Source of the DNA: an uncultured Lachnospiraceae bacterium
GTDB lineage: Bacteria > Bacillota_A > Clostridia > Lachnospirales > Lachnospiraceae
NCBI GenBank assembly: GCA_910587905.1
Contig: CAJUOF010000016.1
Coordinates: 1-12,763, forward strand
DNA: 12,763 bases
Reading direction: 5' to 3'
The notes beneath the pieces are model-generated. The model saw only the letters and a program-made list of their open reading frames with translations, was not told where the DNA came from and searched no databases. Shown here one piece after another: positions 6,051-12,763 of the stretch; position 1 is the stretch's first letter; each line of letters opens with the position of its first letter. The translations under genes and the position numbers were made by a program.

Positions 6051-7307
6051 TTATTCGTGTCGTAGTGCGTCAATCGGATTTAGGTTGGCTGCCTTCACCG
6101 AGGGGATGATCCCGAAGATGATCCCGATCAGGGTGGAGAACACCACGGCGATGATGATGGCCGGGACGCTGATGGCCACCGGCGCCTGGGAGATCCGGGA
6201 GATCGCATAGGCCAGGCCGATACCGCCCCCGATGCCCAGGATGCCGCCCATGCCGGTCAGCACCGCCGCCTCGGTCAGGAATTGTCCCAGGATGCGGGTC
6301 TTTCTGGCACCGAGGGCTTTTTTCAGGCCGATCTCCCGGGTGCGCTCCGTGACGGACACCAGCATGATGTTCATGACGCCGATGCCGCCCACCAACAGGG
6401 AGATGCTGGCGATCCAAATGAGCTGCTGGTTGGTGGAGGAGGAGAGTTCCTGGAGCTTGGCGGCCTGTTCCAGAAGGTCCTCGCCCTTGTACTTGATGGT
6501 CTCGTCGGAGACCATCAGATAGCTGTTGAGGATGTCCGCGGATTTTTCTCCGGCGGCGGTCATGTCGTCGGTGGTGACGGCGCGGACCACCAGGTTCTGC
6601 GGCTCGTCGAAGCGGTACAGGATGGGCCAGACGCTGTCCGGAATGCAGATCATGCCGCTGGAATTGTTGGCGGCGTAGCGCTCATAATCCTCCAGGGAGT
6701 TGATGACCGGCTCGAAGCCCGCTTTCTGGGCGATGGTGCCGATGACTGTGAAGGGCTCGCCCTTGATCTCGATGGTCTTGCCGATGGGGTCCTCCCCCTG
6801 GAACAGGTTGGATGCGGCGATCTTGTCGAGGAGCGCCACTTTTCTGTTGTCGGAGAAGTCTTTCTCGACGAAGCCCCGGCCGCCGGTGACCTGATAGCCG
6901 TAGACGTTGCAGTAGTGGGCGTCGATCCCCAGGATGTTTCCGCCGTTTAAGGTCTTGTTGCCATTGAAAACGGCGTCGTACTCGTTTCTCGTGTAGTAGA
7001 GGGAGGCGTCGGCCACCTCCGAGAGGTTCTTGATCTCCTCCAGCACGTCCCCGCTGATGACCGGAACTCCGTCCGGGGGATTCTGCCAGGTCATGTCAAG
7101 AGGCCAGTCGCCCTGGTAAAGCTGAATGTTCACTGCGTTGTTCCCGGCACCCACCAGATTCTGCTTGATCTGCTCGTTGGTGCCCTTGATGGTGGACACG
7201 ATGGCGATGATGGAGCCGATCCCGATGATGATGCCCAGCATGGTTAAAATGGAACGGAGCTTATGGGCCCAGATTCCCTGAAAGGACAGTCTTATATTCT
7301 CAAGCAT
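6051..7307 (-). CDS. MacB/FtsX-type ABC transporter permease
   Basis: This is the membrane subunit of a MacB-like (type VII mechanotransmission) ABC system. The 418 residues show TM1 at about 21-42 after a short amphipathic N-terminus, and a MacB-PCD-like extracytoplasmic domain at about 45-290. Three further membrane segments lie near 296-318, 345-370 and 381-403. Family blocks include VSVTERTREIGLKKALGA (317-334) and the C-terminal KAANLNPIDALRHE. Four TM segments and a length near 400 are normal. AGGAGGT (7314-7320) gives the start at 7307 and overlaps the stop of adaptor 2. As last gene of the operon it should dimerise and pair with the ATPase encoded at 9283-9969. Such systems export or extract peptides, lipids or antimicrobials from the membrane; the cargo is unknown. 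Confidence 0.93.
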   Translation of the reverse strand: MLENIRLSFQGIWAHKLRSILTMLGIIIGIGSIIAIVSTIKGTNEQIKQNLVGAGNNAVNIQLYQGDWPLDMTWQNPPDGVPVISGDVLEEIKNLSEVADASLYYTRNEYDAVFNGNKTLNGGNILGIDAHYCNVYGYQVTGGRGFVEKDFSDNRKVALLDKIAASNLFQGEDPIGKTIEIKGEPFTVIGTIAQKAGFEPVINSLEDYERYAANNSSGMICIPDSVWPILYRFDEPQNLVVRAVTTDDMTAAGEKSADILNSYLMVSDETIKYKGEDLLEQAAKLQELSSSTNQQLIWIASISLLVGGIGVMNIMLVSVTERTREIGLKKALGARKTRILGQFLTEAAVLTGMGGILGIGGGIGLAYAISRISQAPVAISVPAIIIAVVFSTLIGIIFGIIPSVKAANLNPIDALRHE

Positions 7308-7318
7308 GCGCCCACCTC

Positions 7319-9286
7319 CTAAAGTCCATAGTTGTAAAGCGTGTCAGTCGGTTCCGTCTTTGCGCCCTCTTTCACGTCCCTGCCGTAGGGGAAGGCGATC
7401 TCATCGTCCTGGGTCAGGCCGGAGGTGATCTCCAGGCTGCCGTAGACGATCTTCCCCACGTCCACGTACTGTTTTTCCAGCCTGTCATCCTCGCCCTTCT
7501 TGTAGACGTAATAGCGGGCACCCTCCTCCCGGACAAAAGCCTGGGAGAGATAGATGGCATTCGGATCATAGGAGGAGGAATTTAAGCCCTCCACGGAAAG
7601 ATCCACACCTTCGCCGTTGGAAAGTTCCGCATCTCCCCGGATCACGGCGGTGAAGGGATAGTAGGACATGTTGGGATTGCCGCCGTAGTAATTATTGGAG
7701 GAAGGAGAATTGCTGATGCTGGTGATCTCCGCCTCATAGGACATTCCCGTATTCCAGGAATTCACGTTGACGGCCATGCCTTTTTCAATTTTGTCCAGAG
7801 CCGTTTCCGCCACGGAACCGGTGATGTAGAAGCCTTCTTCTCCCGTGACCCGGATCAGGGGGGAACCCTCCAGCTTGGCGGTATCCTCGTCCAGCACGGA
7901 TTTCACGGTGCCGTCCACGGTGCTCTCGATGACGCCGTCGTCCACCTGCCGCTTTAATTGTTTGAGCTCCAGCTCCGCCGTCCGTTTGTTCAGTTCCAGA
8001 TTTTTGAGGGTCTCTTCCTTTTCCTTGATCTGCTGGGCGAGTTCCTCCTTGGTGGGCCCGGTGGGGACGTCGATGCCGGGGATGTCCATGCCCGGGTCGT
8101 CCATGCCGGGATCGTCGGGGTCCTCAATGACGGCGCCGTTTAAGCTCCAGGAACGGAGGATGAATCCGGGCCGAGAGGTATCGTCCACCACGTCGAACCG
8201 ATAGGCGAGCTGGCTTTCCAGAGCCGCTTCCAGGAATCCGCGCTCCACGGTCACGTCCGGGGCACAGAAGATCCGGTAAGGATTTTCCTTACTGCCGTCT
8301 CCGGCGGGGATTCCTCCGATTTCTTCCAGATTGTAAGGAACGGTATTTTCGTCCACTGTATGATAAATGGTTTCCCCACGCAGTTCCTCGGGGATCTCAC
8401 TGCCGCCTGAACTGTTCACGATCCCTGCAATGTAGTCCCAGTCCACCTGGAAACTGCTCACGATGGCCGTGGGATGTGCCGGGTCATTGACGGTGTCAAA
8501 GACGGAATATGCGTGGTTCTTGAAGCAGAGAGCCAGATATTCGTGGGAAACCGTAACCGGATTTCCGTCCGCCGGATAGACATAATAGCGGAAGGGATCC
8601 TCCTTGGAGCCGTCTCCCCGGTAAGGCTCAGAAAGTTCCGTGATTTCCGCATAGACCTTTCCGGAAAGCTCTGTCGGAGGAACCGGATTTCCCGGATCCG
8701 GAGATTCAGAGGGGGCCTGCGTGTCTGTCGGATCGCCGGAGCTCTCTGCGGGAGGGACATCAGAACCCGCCGGCGCTGTGGAGTCCGGAGGCGCGGTTGT
8801 GGAAGAATCGGGGCTTCCGGGTATCGCTGTGGCCAATCCCATTCCCGCCAGGGCGTTGGGGGAAGCCGAAGCCACGGGTTTGGTCTTCTTTAGCTGGTCA
8901 AGCTCCGCCTGAACGTTCTGGATGTTCAAGCCGATGCCCTCAACTTCCATCTCCTTCATCTCCAACTCCAGGGAGGCCAGGGTGGTGTCGTAGGCGATCA
9001 GGGGATCCCCCACCTTGACCGTGTCCCCTTCCTTCACGTAGATTTCGGTGATGACCAGGCTTTCGTTGTAGGCGATCTCCTGGTTCAAATTGGTGGTCAC
9101 GTTGCCGTAGGGGGCAAGGTCGGAGCCGTTGTCCCAATAACCGCCGTTGTTCATGTTGCTGACAGGGGCTACTTTTACCGGTTTCCCACTGTTTTTTACT
9201 GCGAGAGAGATCCCGCCGGCGGCCAGGGCAATCACGAGGACGATCGAGACCAGGGCGATGATCCATTTCTTTTTTGAGGATTTCAT
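7319..9286 (-). CDS. HlyD/MacA-like membrane-anchored adaptor with large coiled-coil-tip insertion (adaptor 2)
   Basis: An N-terminal membrane anchor (8-30) is followed by an extracytoplasmic adaptor. The lipoyl-like half is at about 66-103 (ITEIYVKEGDTVKVGDPLIAYD), the first coiled-coil helix at 104-134, the second at 411-447, then the rest of the lipoyl domain (451-480), a beta-barrel (483-560) and a membrane-proximal domain to 655. Typical relatives have 350-450 residues. The excess is an insertion at 135-410, exactly between the two hairpin helices. It contains a Pro/Ser/Thr/Asp-rich linker (138-206), two copies of a small domain (about 216-285 and 319-384), and a DPGMD-type repeat (389-406). 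It starts at the ATGA overlap with the ATPase stop, with GGGGAGG upstream. It probably links the permease to something in the cell wall; there is no outer membrane partner. Confidence 0.87.
   Translation of the reverse strand: MKSSKKKWIIALVSIVLVIALAAGGISLAVKNSGKPVKVAPVSNMNNGGYWDNGSDLAPYGNVTTNLNQEIAYNESLVITEIYVKEGDTVKVGDPLIAYDTTLASLELEMKEMEVEGIGLNIQNVQAELDQLKKTKPVASASPNALAGMGLATAIPGSPDSSTTAPPDSTAPAGSDVPPAESSGDPTDTQAPSESPDPGNPVPPTELSGKVYAEITELSEPYRGDGSKEDPFRYYVYPADGNPVTVSHEYLALCFKNHAYSVFDTVNDPAHPTAIVSSFQVDWDYIAGIVNSSGGSEIPEELRGETIYHTVDENTVPYNLEEIGGIPAGDGSKENPYRIFCAPDVTVERGFLEAALESQLAYRFDVVDDTSRPGFILRSWSLNGAVIEDPDDPGMDDPGMDIPGIDVPTGPTKEELAQQIKEKEETLKNLELNKRTAELELKQLKRQVDDGVIESTVDGTVKSVLDEDTAKLEGSPLIRVTGEEGFYITGSVAETALDKIEKGMAVNVNSWNTGMSYEAEITSISNSPSSNNYYGGNPNMSYYPFTAVIRGDAELSNGEGVDLSVEGLNSSSYDPNAIYLSQAFVREEGARYYVYKKGEDDRLEKQYVDVGKIVYGSLEITSGLTQDDEIAFPYGRDVKEGAKTEPTDTLYNYGL
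8069..8122 (-). repeat. Short tandem 15-bp repeat encoding DPGMD units
   Basis: About three imperfect copies of a 15-bp unit encode DPGMD, DPGMD and IPGID (residues 392-406) just before the second coiled-coil helix. It is likely a flexible spacer whose copy number could vary by slippage. Confidence 0.7.
8135..8641 (-). repeat. Internal domain duplication in adaptor 2
   Basis: Residues about 216-285 and 319-384 align with each other. GDGSKEDPFR (224-233) matches GDGSKENPYR (329-338). AYSVFDTVNDPAHP (259-272) matches AYRFDVVDDTSRP (361-373). The copies close with IVSSFQVDW and ILRSWSLNG. The copies have diverged well beyond DNA-level identity, so the duplication is old. The G-D/T-G-S/T-x-E-N/D-P-Y/F pattern recalls the opening of repeat units in clostridial surface proteins; that link is inference. 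Confidence 0.8.
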
Positions 9287-9969
9287 GAAAGTGCCTCCCC
9301 TCTGGAATTGCTTAAAATGCCGTCGCGGATCAGCACGGTGCGTCCCGCGTGGGCGGCGATCTCCGGATCGTGGGTAATCATGATCACAGTCATCCCTTCT
9401 TCGTTTAGTTGTTTGAAAAGCTCCATGACCTGGAGGCCGGAGGCCGTATCCAGGGCGCCGGTGGGCTCGTCGGCCAGCAGGATGTCCGGCTCGCCCACGA
9501 TGGCGCGGGCGATGGCGACCCTCTGTTTCTGACCGCCGGAAAGCTGGGTGGGCTTGAAGCTCATCCGATCCTCCAGCCCCACCTTCTTGAGCGCCAAGGC
9601 GGCTCGCTCCTTCCGCTCCTTCCGGGAAACGCCGGCGTAGAGCAGGGGCAGCGCTACATTGTCCAGGGCGCTCTGCCTGGGCAGAAGGTTGAAGCTCTGG
9701 AACACGAAGCCGATGGAGCGGTTCCGCACCCGGGACATCTCCTTGTCCTTGTGATGGAGCAGATCGTTTCCGTTTAGCTTGTAGGTGCCGGAGGTGGGAA
9801 CATCCAGACAGCCGATGATGTTCATGAGGGTGGTCTTTCCGGAGCCGGAAGGTCCCATGATGGCTACATACTCGCCCTTCTCCACGTGGAGGGTTACGTC
9901 CTTTAGGACAGGAACCGTCAATTTTCCCTGCAGATAGTCTTTAAAAATGTGGTCAAGTTCAAGGATCAT
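9283..9969 (-). CDS. MacB/LolD-type ABC transporter ATP-binding protein
   Basis: This cytoplasmic ATPase of 228 residues belongs to the LolD/MacB/FtsE-like group. Walker A is GPSGSGKTT (39-47), the Q-loop Gln is 91 in FVFQSFNLLP, the signature is LSGGQKQR (143-150), Walker B is ILLADE (163-168) followed by PTGALD, and the H-loop His is 200 (ITHD). All catalytic motifs are intact. Its ATG overlaps the stop of adaptor 1 (ATGA), and GGAGG lies inside the last codons of that gene; its own stop overlaps the start of adaptor 2. These overlaps imply fixed stoichiometry through coupled translation. It should dimerise and drive the permease at 6051-7307. Confidence 0.95.
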   Translation of the reverse strand: MILELDHIFKDYLQGKLTVPVLKDVTLHVEKGEYVAIMGPSGSGKTTLMNIIGCLDVPTSGTYKLNGNDLLHHKDKEMSRVRNRSIGFVFQSFNLLPRQSALDNVALPLLYAGVSRKERKERAALALKKVGLEDRMSFKPTQLSGGQKQRVAIARAIVGEPDILLADEPTGALDTASGLQVMELFKQLNEEGMTVIMITHDPEIAAHAGRTVLIRDGILSNSRGEALS

Positions 9970-11408
9970 GGTGTATCCTCCATTTCCGGCGCCGCGTCTG
10001 CGGGGGCCTCGCCTGCGCCGTTCATAGTTTCATCCGTGACACCGCCTGGGACCTCTTCACCATTTAAGGGGCTCTCCCCGTCCTGGGGCATGATGTCTCC
10101 TTCGCCGCCTTCCGGCAGTGCGGCCTCGCCGCCGTCAGGGGAAATGATCTCTTCCTCACCCTCGGGAATCATGCCCTCATCGCCGTCCATCGGGATCATA
10201 TCCACGTCCCCGCCCGTCATACCGCCGGAAACACCGCCGATATTTTTCTGGACGGGAGCGCCTTTTTTACAGTCGTCACTGGGCCATACAATATAATCGG
10301 AAGCTTTTAAACCGTCCGTGATTTCCCAGGTGTCGGACTCTTCGTCATAGCCGCCAAGGGCCACCGCCTGCTTCTCCAGCTTGTCACCCTCTCCGGCAAT
10401 CCACACGTAAGGGTCGCCGTCATCCTGGACGATGTAGGGGGACATGAGCCACATGCCGTCCCTCTTTTCCAGACCAAGGTCCGGCTCCAGGTAGACATGC
10501 TGTCCAAGCATCAGGCCGTCGCTGGAATCCAAGGTGACATAGAAGGGATATTTGGAAGCCTGGGCGCTGCTGTCCATTCCATCTATCATTACACCGCTGT
10601 TATTGCCGGAAATGGGCTTTTCTGTATCAATGCTGTCCACGATGCCGGTCCAGGTAATCGTCTCATCCACTCTGGAATGAACCGTGATGGCCATGCCGGG
10701 AGAGAGATTCTGCATGTTCTGCTCACTGATGGTTCCTTTGACTCGATATTTCCCCACGCCGAGGATGCTCATAAAAGGCTGCATCTCTCCGGAATAATTG
10801 TCATAAGTGGGATTTTCGTTGATCTCCTGGACGATGCCTGCGATGGTGGAGGTCACCACGGAGGAACCCATGGATTTTTTCAGTCGTTCAATCTCCAACT
10901 GCTTCACTTTATAGTTATATTCTTCCTGCTTGGAGCTCATCTCGGCTTCCTGAATCTGCGTCGTATAGGAGAGCTGTTCGCTTGCAGGCGCTTTTTTCTT
11001 GGCCTTGGTAAGCTCGTTGATCTGTGCGTCTATGGTGTCGATGCTGTTGGAAATCTTTTCTAACTCCAGATTGGCCTGCTCCAGCTTTAAGCTCATATCC
11101 TCGGTGTCATATTCAAAGAGGGGAGTGCCGATCTCCACGGTCTGGCCCTTCTCCACGAGAATGTCCTTCACGGTCTGGTCGAATTCCAGTTGGATTTTCA
11201 GGGTGTTTTGTGCTTCAACCACACCGGAAAATCGATTTTGGGCGCCAAGTCCGGTGCCGGTTAAAAGTCCGACGGAGTCAGCGTAAAGGATTGTATCCTC
11301 ACCGCCCGCCGAAGTATCGTCTGACGAAGAGAATTTCCAGATGGCCACGCCGGCTATGGCGGCGATCACGATCACGCAGATCACCGCTGCAATGATTTTT
11401 TTCTTCAT
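9966..11408 (-). CDS. HlyD/MacA-like membrane-anchored adaptor with acidic C-terminal tail (adaptor 1)
   Basis: The first gene of the exporter operon encodes 480 residues. A membrane anchor at about 4-24 is followed by a lipoyl half (60-100, with VKDILVEKGQTVEIGTPLFEY), a coiled-coil hairpin (about 103-180) with a short turn near 140, the second lipoyl half (186-222), a beta-barrel (224-310) and a membrane-proximal domain to about 390. The core length is normal for the family and has no tip insertion, unlike adaptor 2. Residues 391-480 are a Gly/Pro/Met-rich, strongly acidic tail with an 8-9-residue quasi-repeat. ATG 11408 follows GGAGGG (11414-11419). Its TGA overlaps the ATPase start. It is similar in fold but not in detail to adaptor 2, so the two may form a mixed ring or act alternately. 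Confidence 0.9.
   Translation of the reverse strand: MKKKIIAAVICVIVIAAIAGVAIWKFSSSDDTSAGGEDTILYADSVGLLTGTGLGAQNRFSGVVEAQNTLKIQLEFDQTVKDILVEKGQTVEIGTPLFEYDTEDMSLKLEQANLELEKISNSIDTIDAQINELTKAKKKAPASEQLSYTTQIQEAEMSSKQEEYNYKVKQLEIERLKKSMGSSVVTSTIAGIVQEINENPTYDNYSGEMQPFMSILGVGKYRVKGTISEQNMQNLSPGMAITVHSRVDETITWTGIVDSIDTEKPISGNNSGVMIDGMDSSAQASKYPFYVTLDSSDGLMLGQHVYLEPDLGLEKRDGMWLMSPYIVQDDGDPYVWIAGEGDKLEKQAVALGGYDEESDTWEITDGLKASDYIVWPSDDCKKGAPVQKNIGGVSGGMTGGDVDMIPMDGDEGMIPEGEEEIISPDGGEAALPEGGEGDIMPQDGESPLNGEEVPGGVTDETMNGAGEAPADAAPEMEDTP
10065..10208 (-). repeat. Degenerate acidic repeat in the adaptor 1 tail
   Basis: Residues 401-448 contain about five units of the pattern hydrophobic-Pro-acidic-Gly, for example MIPMDGDEG, MIPEGEEE, ISPDGGEA, LPEGGEGD and MPQDGESP. 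The segment is predicted by eye to be disordered and outside the cell. Confidence 0.65.
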
Positions 11409-11441
11409 AGTTACCCTCCAATTTATTTGACATTACTTATC

Positions 11442-11470
11442 ATTTTAGCAGATTTGGGTGAAGATATAAA
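11442..11470 (-). promoter_or_regulatory. Promoter of the exporter operon
   Basis: On the - strand an extended -10, TGC-TAAAAT (TAAAAT at 11442-11447), lies 17 bp from a poor -35, TTTATA (11465-11470). The weak -35 beside phased upstream repeats fits an activator-dependent promoter. Confidence 0.55.
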
Positions 11471-11475
11471 TAAGG

Positions 11476-11506
11476 AAATTCTTAAGAATTCTTAATGAAT
11501 TTGTAA
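11476..11506 (-). promoter_or_regulatory. Three phased repeats, candidate OmpR/PhoB-family binding site
   Basis: Read on the - strand the units are TTACAAATTC (11497-11506), TTAAGAATTC (11486-11495) and TTAAGAATTT (11476-11485). They are spaced 11 and 10 bp, one helical turn, and end six bp before the -35 of the exporter promoter. Direct repeats of this period are typical of winged-helix response regulators. No two-component genes lie in the window. Confidence 0.55.
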
Positions 11507-11539
11507 CGTTTGTGAATATGTGGGAAACGTGATAAGAGA

Positions 11540-11568
11540 TTGCCATCGGCGAAAAAAAATGCTATGAT
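11540..11568 (+). promoter_or_regulatory. Sigma-A type promoter of the S1-domain gene
   Basis: The -35 is TTGCCA (11540-11545), the spacer 17 bp, and the -10 TATGAT (11563-11568) with an upstream TGC. Each box has one mismatch to consensus. Transcription would begin near 11575, leaving a short leader with GGAGGGG (11588-11594). Confidence 0.82.
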
Positions 11569-11600
11569 AGAGCTAATTACAGGAAACGGAGGGGATACCC

Positions 11601-12512
11601 ATGGAAGAGCGTGTGGAAACAATGGATGATTACAAGCAGGAATTGGATGCTTCTTTTAAGAAGGCAGAGGTCGGCGATGTACTGACGGGAACGGTGATCG
11701 GAGTCGATGACGATCAGATCACCGTGGATTTGCAGTCCTATGCGGAGGGGATTATCAAAAAAGAGCATTTCAGCAACAACCCGGACTGCGTGTTGAAGGA
11801 TGAGGTCCAGAAAGGTGACGAGGTTACGGCCACAGTCATTAAGACGGACGACGGCCAGGGGCACGTGCTGCTGTCCAAAAAGGAGGCCAACGACATGGCG
11901 GCCTGGGACCGGATGGAGAGATGTCTGGAGGATAAGAGCGCCATCGAGGTGAAGGTGGACGGAGTTGTAAAGGGCGGTGTCGTCGCTCATGTGGACGGGA
12001 TCCGCGGCTTTATTCCGGCTTCTAAGCTGGATGTATCTTATGTGGAGAATCTGGAGGAATGGCTGGGAAGAGAGATTTCCGTGCAGGCGGTCACGGTGGA
12101 CCGTGAGGCGAAGAAACTGGTGCTTTCCGCCAGGGATTTGGCTTTTGCAAAGCGGCGGGAGGAGAGGAAGAAAAAGATTGCTGCCTGCGAGGTGGGAGCT
12201 GTCGTGGAAGGCGTGGTGGAGACCATCCAGGATTATGGGGCATTTGTAAAGCTGGATAACGGTGTGACCGGACTTCTCCATGTGTCTCAGATCAGCGACA
12301 AGAGGATTAAGACTCCGGCAGCAGTTCTTGACGAGGGCCAGAAGGTCACGGTGAAGATCACGGCGGTGAAGGATGGCCGTGTCAGCCTGAGCATGAAAGC
12401 ACTCCTTGGCGTAAGTGAACCGGAAGAACATGTGAGCCACGGAGATTACGTGGAAGAGGGAAGGGCCTCTACAAGCCTGGGCTCTCTGCTTAAGGGGATC
12501 AAGCTGGACTAA
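11601..12512 (+). CDS. S1 RNA-binding domain protein (ribosomal protein S1-like, three S1 domains)
   Basis: The 303-residue cytoplasmic protein contains three S1 (OB-fold) domains at about 24-94, 113-179 and 196-268. The third is the most canonical, with DYGAFVKLDNGVTGLLHVSQIS (its core is YGAFV at 212-216 and HVSQIS at 227-232). The second has GGVVAHVDGIRGFIPASKL. A charged helix (181-194) links domains 2 and 3, and a short acidic tail follows. Low-GC Gram-positive S1 homologues are often of this reduced three- or four-domain type, shorter than the six-domain proteobacterial S1. It may assist translation or mRNA handling; whether it sits on the ribosome is not visible. ATG 11601 has a strong Shine-Dalgarno six bases away. 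The alarmone synthetase gene follows after 25 bp, so they are probably cotranscribed. Confidence 0.9.
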   Translation: MEERVETMDDYKQELDASFKKAEVGDVLTGTVIGVDDDQITVDLQSYAEGIIKKEHFSNNPDCVLKDEVQKGDEVTATVIKTDDGQGHVLLSKKEANDMAAWDRMERCLEDKSAIEVKVDGVVKGGVVAHVDGIRGFIPASKLDVSYVENLEEWLGREISVQAVTVDREAKKLVLSARDLAFAKRREERKKKIAACEVGAVVEGVVETIQDYGAFVKLDNGVTGLLHVSQISDKRIKTPAAVLDEGQKVTVKITAVKDGRVSLSMKALLGVSEPEEHVSHGDYVEEGRASTSLGSLLKGIKLD

Positions 12513-12537
12513 GGCGGACGATCTGGGGGAAGCGTTT

Positions 12538-12763
12538 ATGGATATGCCGAATTTACCGGAAGAGTACGACCAGCTGGACCAGTGGAAGACATTGATGCTT
12601 CTTTATAATGCGGCTCTTCAGGAGGTTCAGACGAGAGTCAACGTGTTGAACGACGAGTTTCATCATATCAACGACTACAACCCGATTGAGCACGTGAAAG
12701 CCAGGATCAAGTCGCCGGAAAGTATTGTAAAAAAGTTGAAACGACTGGGTTTTGAGGCGACCA
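12538..12763 (+). CDS. RelQ/YjbM-type small alarmone synthetase (GTP pyrophosphokinase family), N-terminal part
   Basis: The frame from ATG 12538 runs off the window after 75 codons. It begins MDMPNLPEEYDQLDQWKTLM and continues with YNAALQEVQTRVNVLNDEF and NDYNPIEHVKARIKSPESI, followed by KKLKRLG. The last block matches the N-terminal substrate-binding region of single-domain RelA/SpoT synthetases of the YjbM/YwaC/RelQ group, where the conserved R-x-K-S/x-x-E-S-I pattern contacts ATP phosphates. The catalytic Asp and Glu would lie beyond the edge. GGGGGA (12525-12529) stands seven to eight bases before the ATG; a second Met two codons on is less well placed. No hydrolase domain precedes it. 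It would make (p)ppGpp in response to stress. Confidence 0.85.
   Translation, partial: MDMPNLPEEYDQLDQWKTLMLLYNAALQEVQTRVNVLNDEFHHINDYNPIEHVKARIKSPESIVKKLKRLGFEAT

Noticed and set aside
5360..6073. A 237-codon - strand frame over the gene-debris region
   Set aside because: It spans the terminator and the end of the permease gene, has low-complexity Pro/Arg/Ser composition, and does not supply the missing Uma2 N-terminus.
6282..6950. A 222-codon + strand frame opposite the permease
   Set aside because: It is a mirror frame of a clear MacB-type permease and has no start signals of its own.
9949..10296. A Ser/Pro-rich + strand frame opposite the adaptor 1 tail
   Set aside because: It is the antisense of the acidic Gly/Pro repeats; the adaptor frame continues from a well-defined domain and ends in a coupled overlap.
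11506..11530. Inverted repeat ACGTTT / AAACGT upstream of the S1 promoter
   Set aside because: Six-bp arms with a 13-bp spacer and no second copy are too weak to call an operator.
1..12763. CRISPR arrays, tRNA or rRNA genes, insertion-sequence transposases
   Set aside because: No regularly spaced repeats, no cloverleaf with CCA-type end, no rRNA core sequence and no transposase or integrase frame were seen on either strand.

Overview
The window looks like a GC-rich member of the Clostridia, most likely a Lachnospiraceae-type gut anaerobe. This is inferred from gene content and signals: strong AGGAGG-type ribosome binding sites, extended -10 promoters (TGC-TATGAT), a MacB-like ABC exporter with membrane-anchored adaptors but no outer-membrane partner gene, DUF4143 and Uma2 accessory genes, and a three-S1-domain protein next to a small alarmone synthetase. 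No rRNA, tRNA or CRISPR array was seen, so the taxon is not proven.

Region 1 (1-3571, + strand) is the 3' part of an uptake and catabolism operon. It holds the last codons of a probable permease, the two ATPases of a branched-chain-amino-acid-type (LivG/LivF) importer, a beta-hydroxyacid dehydrogenase of the tartronate-semialdehyde reductase type, and an HpcH/HpaI (GarL-type) class II aldolase. It closes with a strong intrinsic terminator. The aldolase and reductase can act in sequence: 2-keto-3-deoxy acid to pyruvate plus tartronate semialdehyde, then to glycerate. The transporter may therefore carry a sugar acid or related hydroxy acid rather than an amino acid. Two intercistronic gaps hold palindromes: a 220-bp imperfect one with a GGGA-TTCG-TCCC apex, and a compact 60-bp one.

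Region 2 (3572-6043) is an accessory patch. An AAA ATPase/DUF4143 gene has its own strong promoter embedded in TTTATGCT repeats. It is followed by gene remains: the 3' part of a Uma2/DUF820 gene on the - strand, joined head to head with the apparent 3' part of an unrecognised beta-rich protein on the + strand, then a lipoprotein 5' remnant of 39 codons. A perfect 10-bp-stem terminator ends it.

Region 3 (6051-11470, - strand) is a tightly coupled four-gene operon read right to left: adaptor 1, ABC ATPase, adaptor 2, MacB/FtsX-type permease. The first three genes are joined by ATGA start/stop overlaps. Two different adaptors serve one ATPase and one permease. Adaptor 2 carries a roughly 275-residue insertion at the tip of its coiled-coil hairpin, containing a Pro/Ser/Thr-rich linker and two copies of a small domain. 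Adaptor 1 ends in a 90-residue acidic quasi-repetitive tail. The promoter has three phased TTAAGAATT-type repeats just upstream of its -35, as expected for an OmpR/PhoB-family activator. This operon is the most unusual system in the window.

Region 4 (11540-12763, + strand) is divergent from region 3 and starts at a near-consensus promoter. It encodes an S1-domain RNA-binding protein and, 25 bp later, the start of a RelQ/YjbM-type (p)ppGpp synthetase cut by the window edge. These look like core housekeeping and stress genes.
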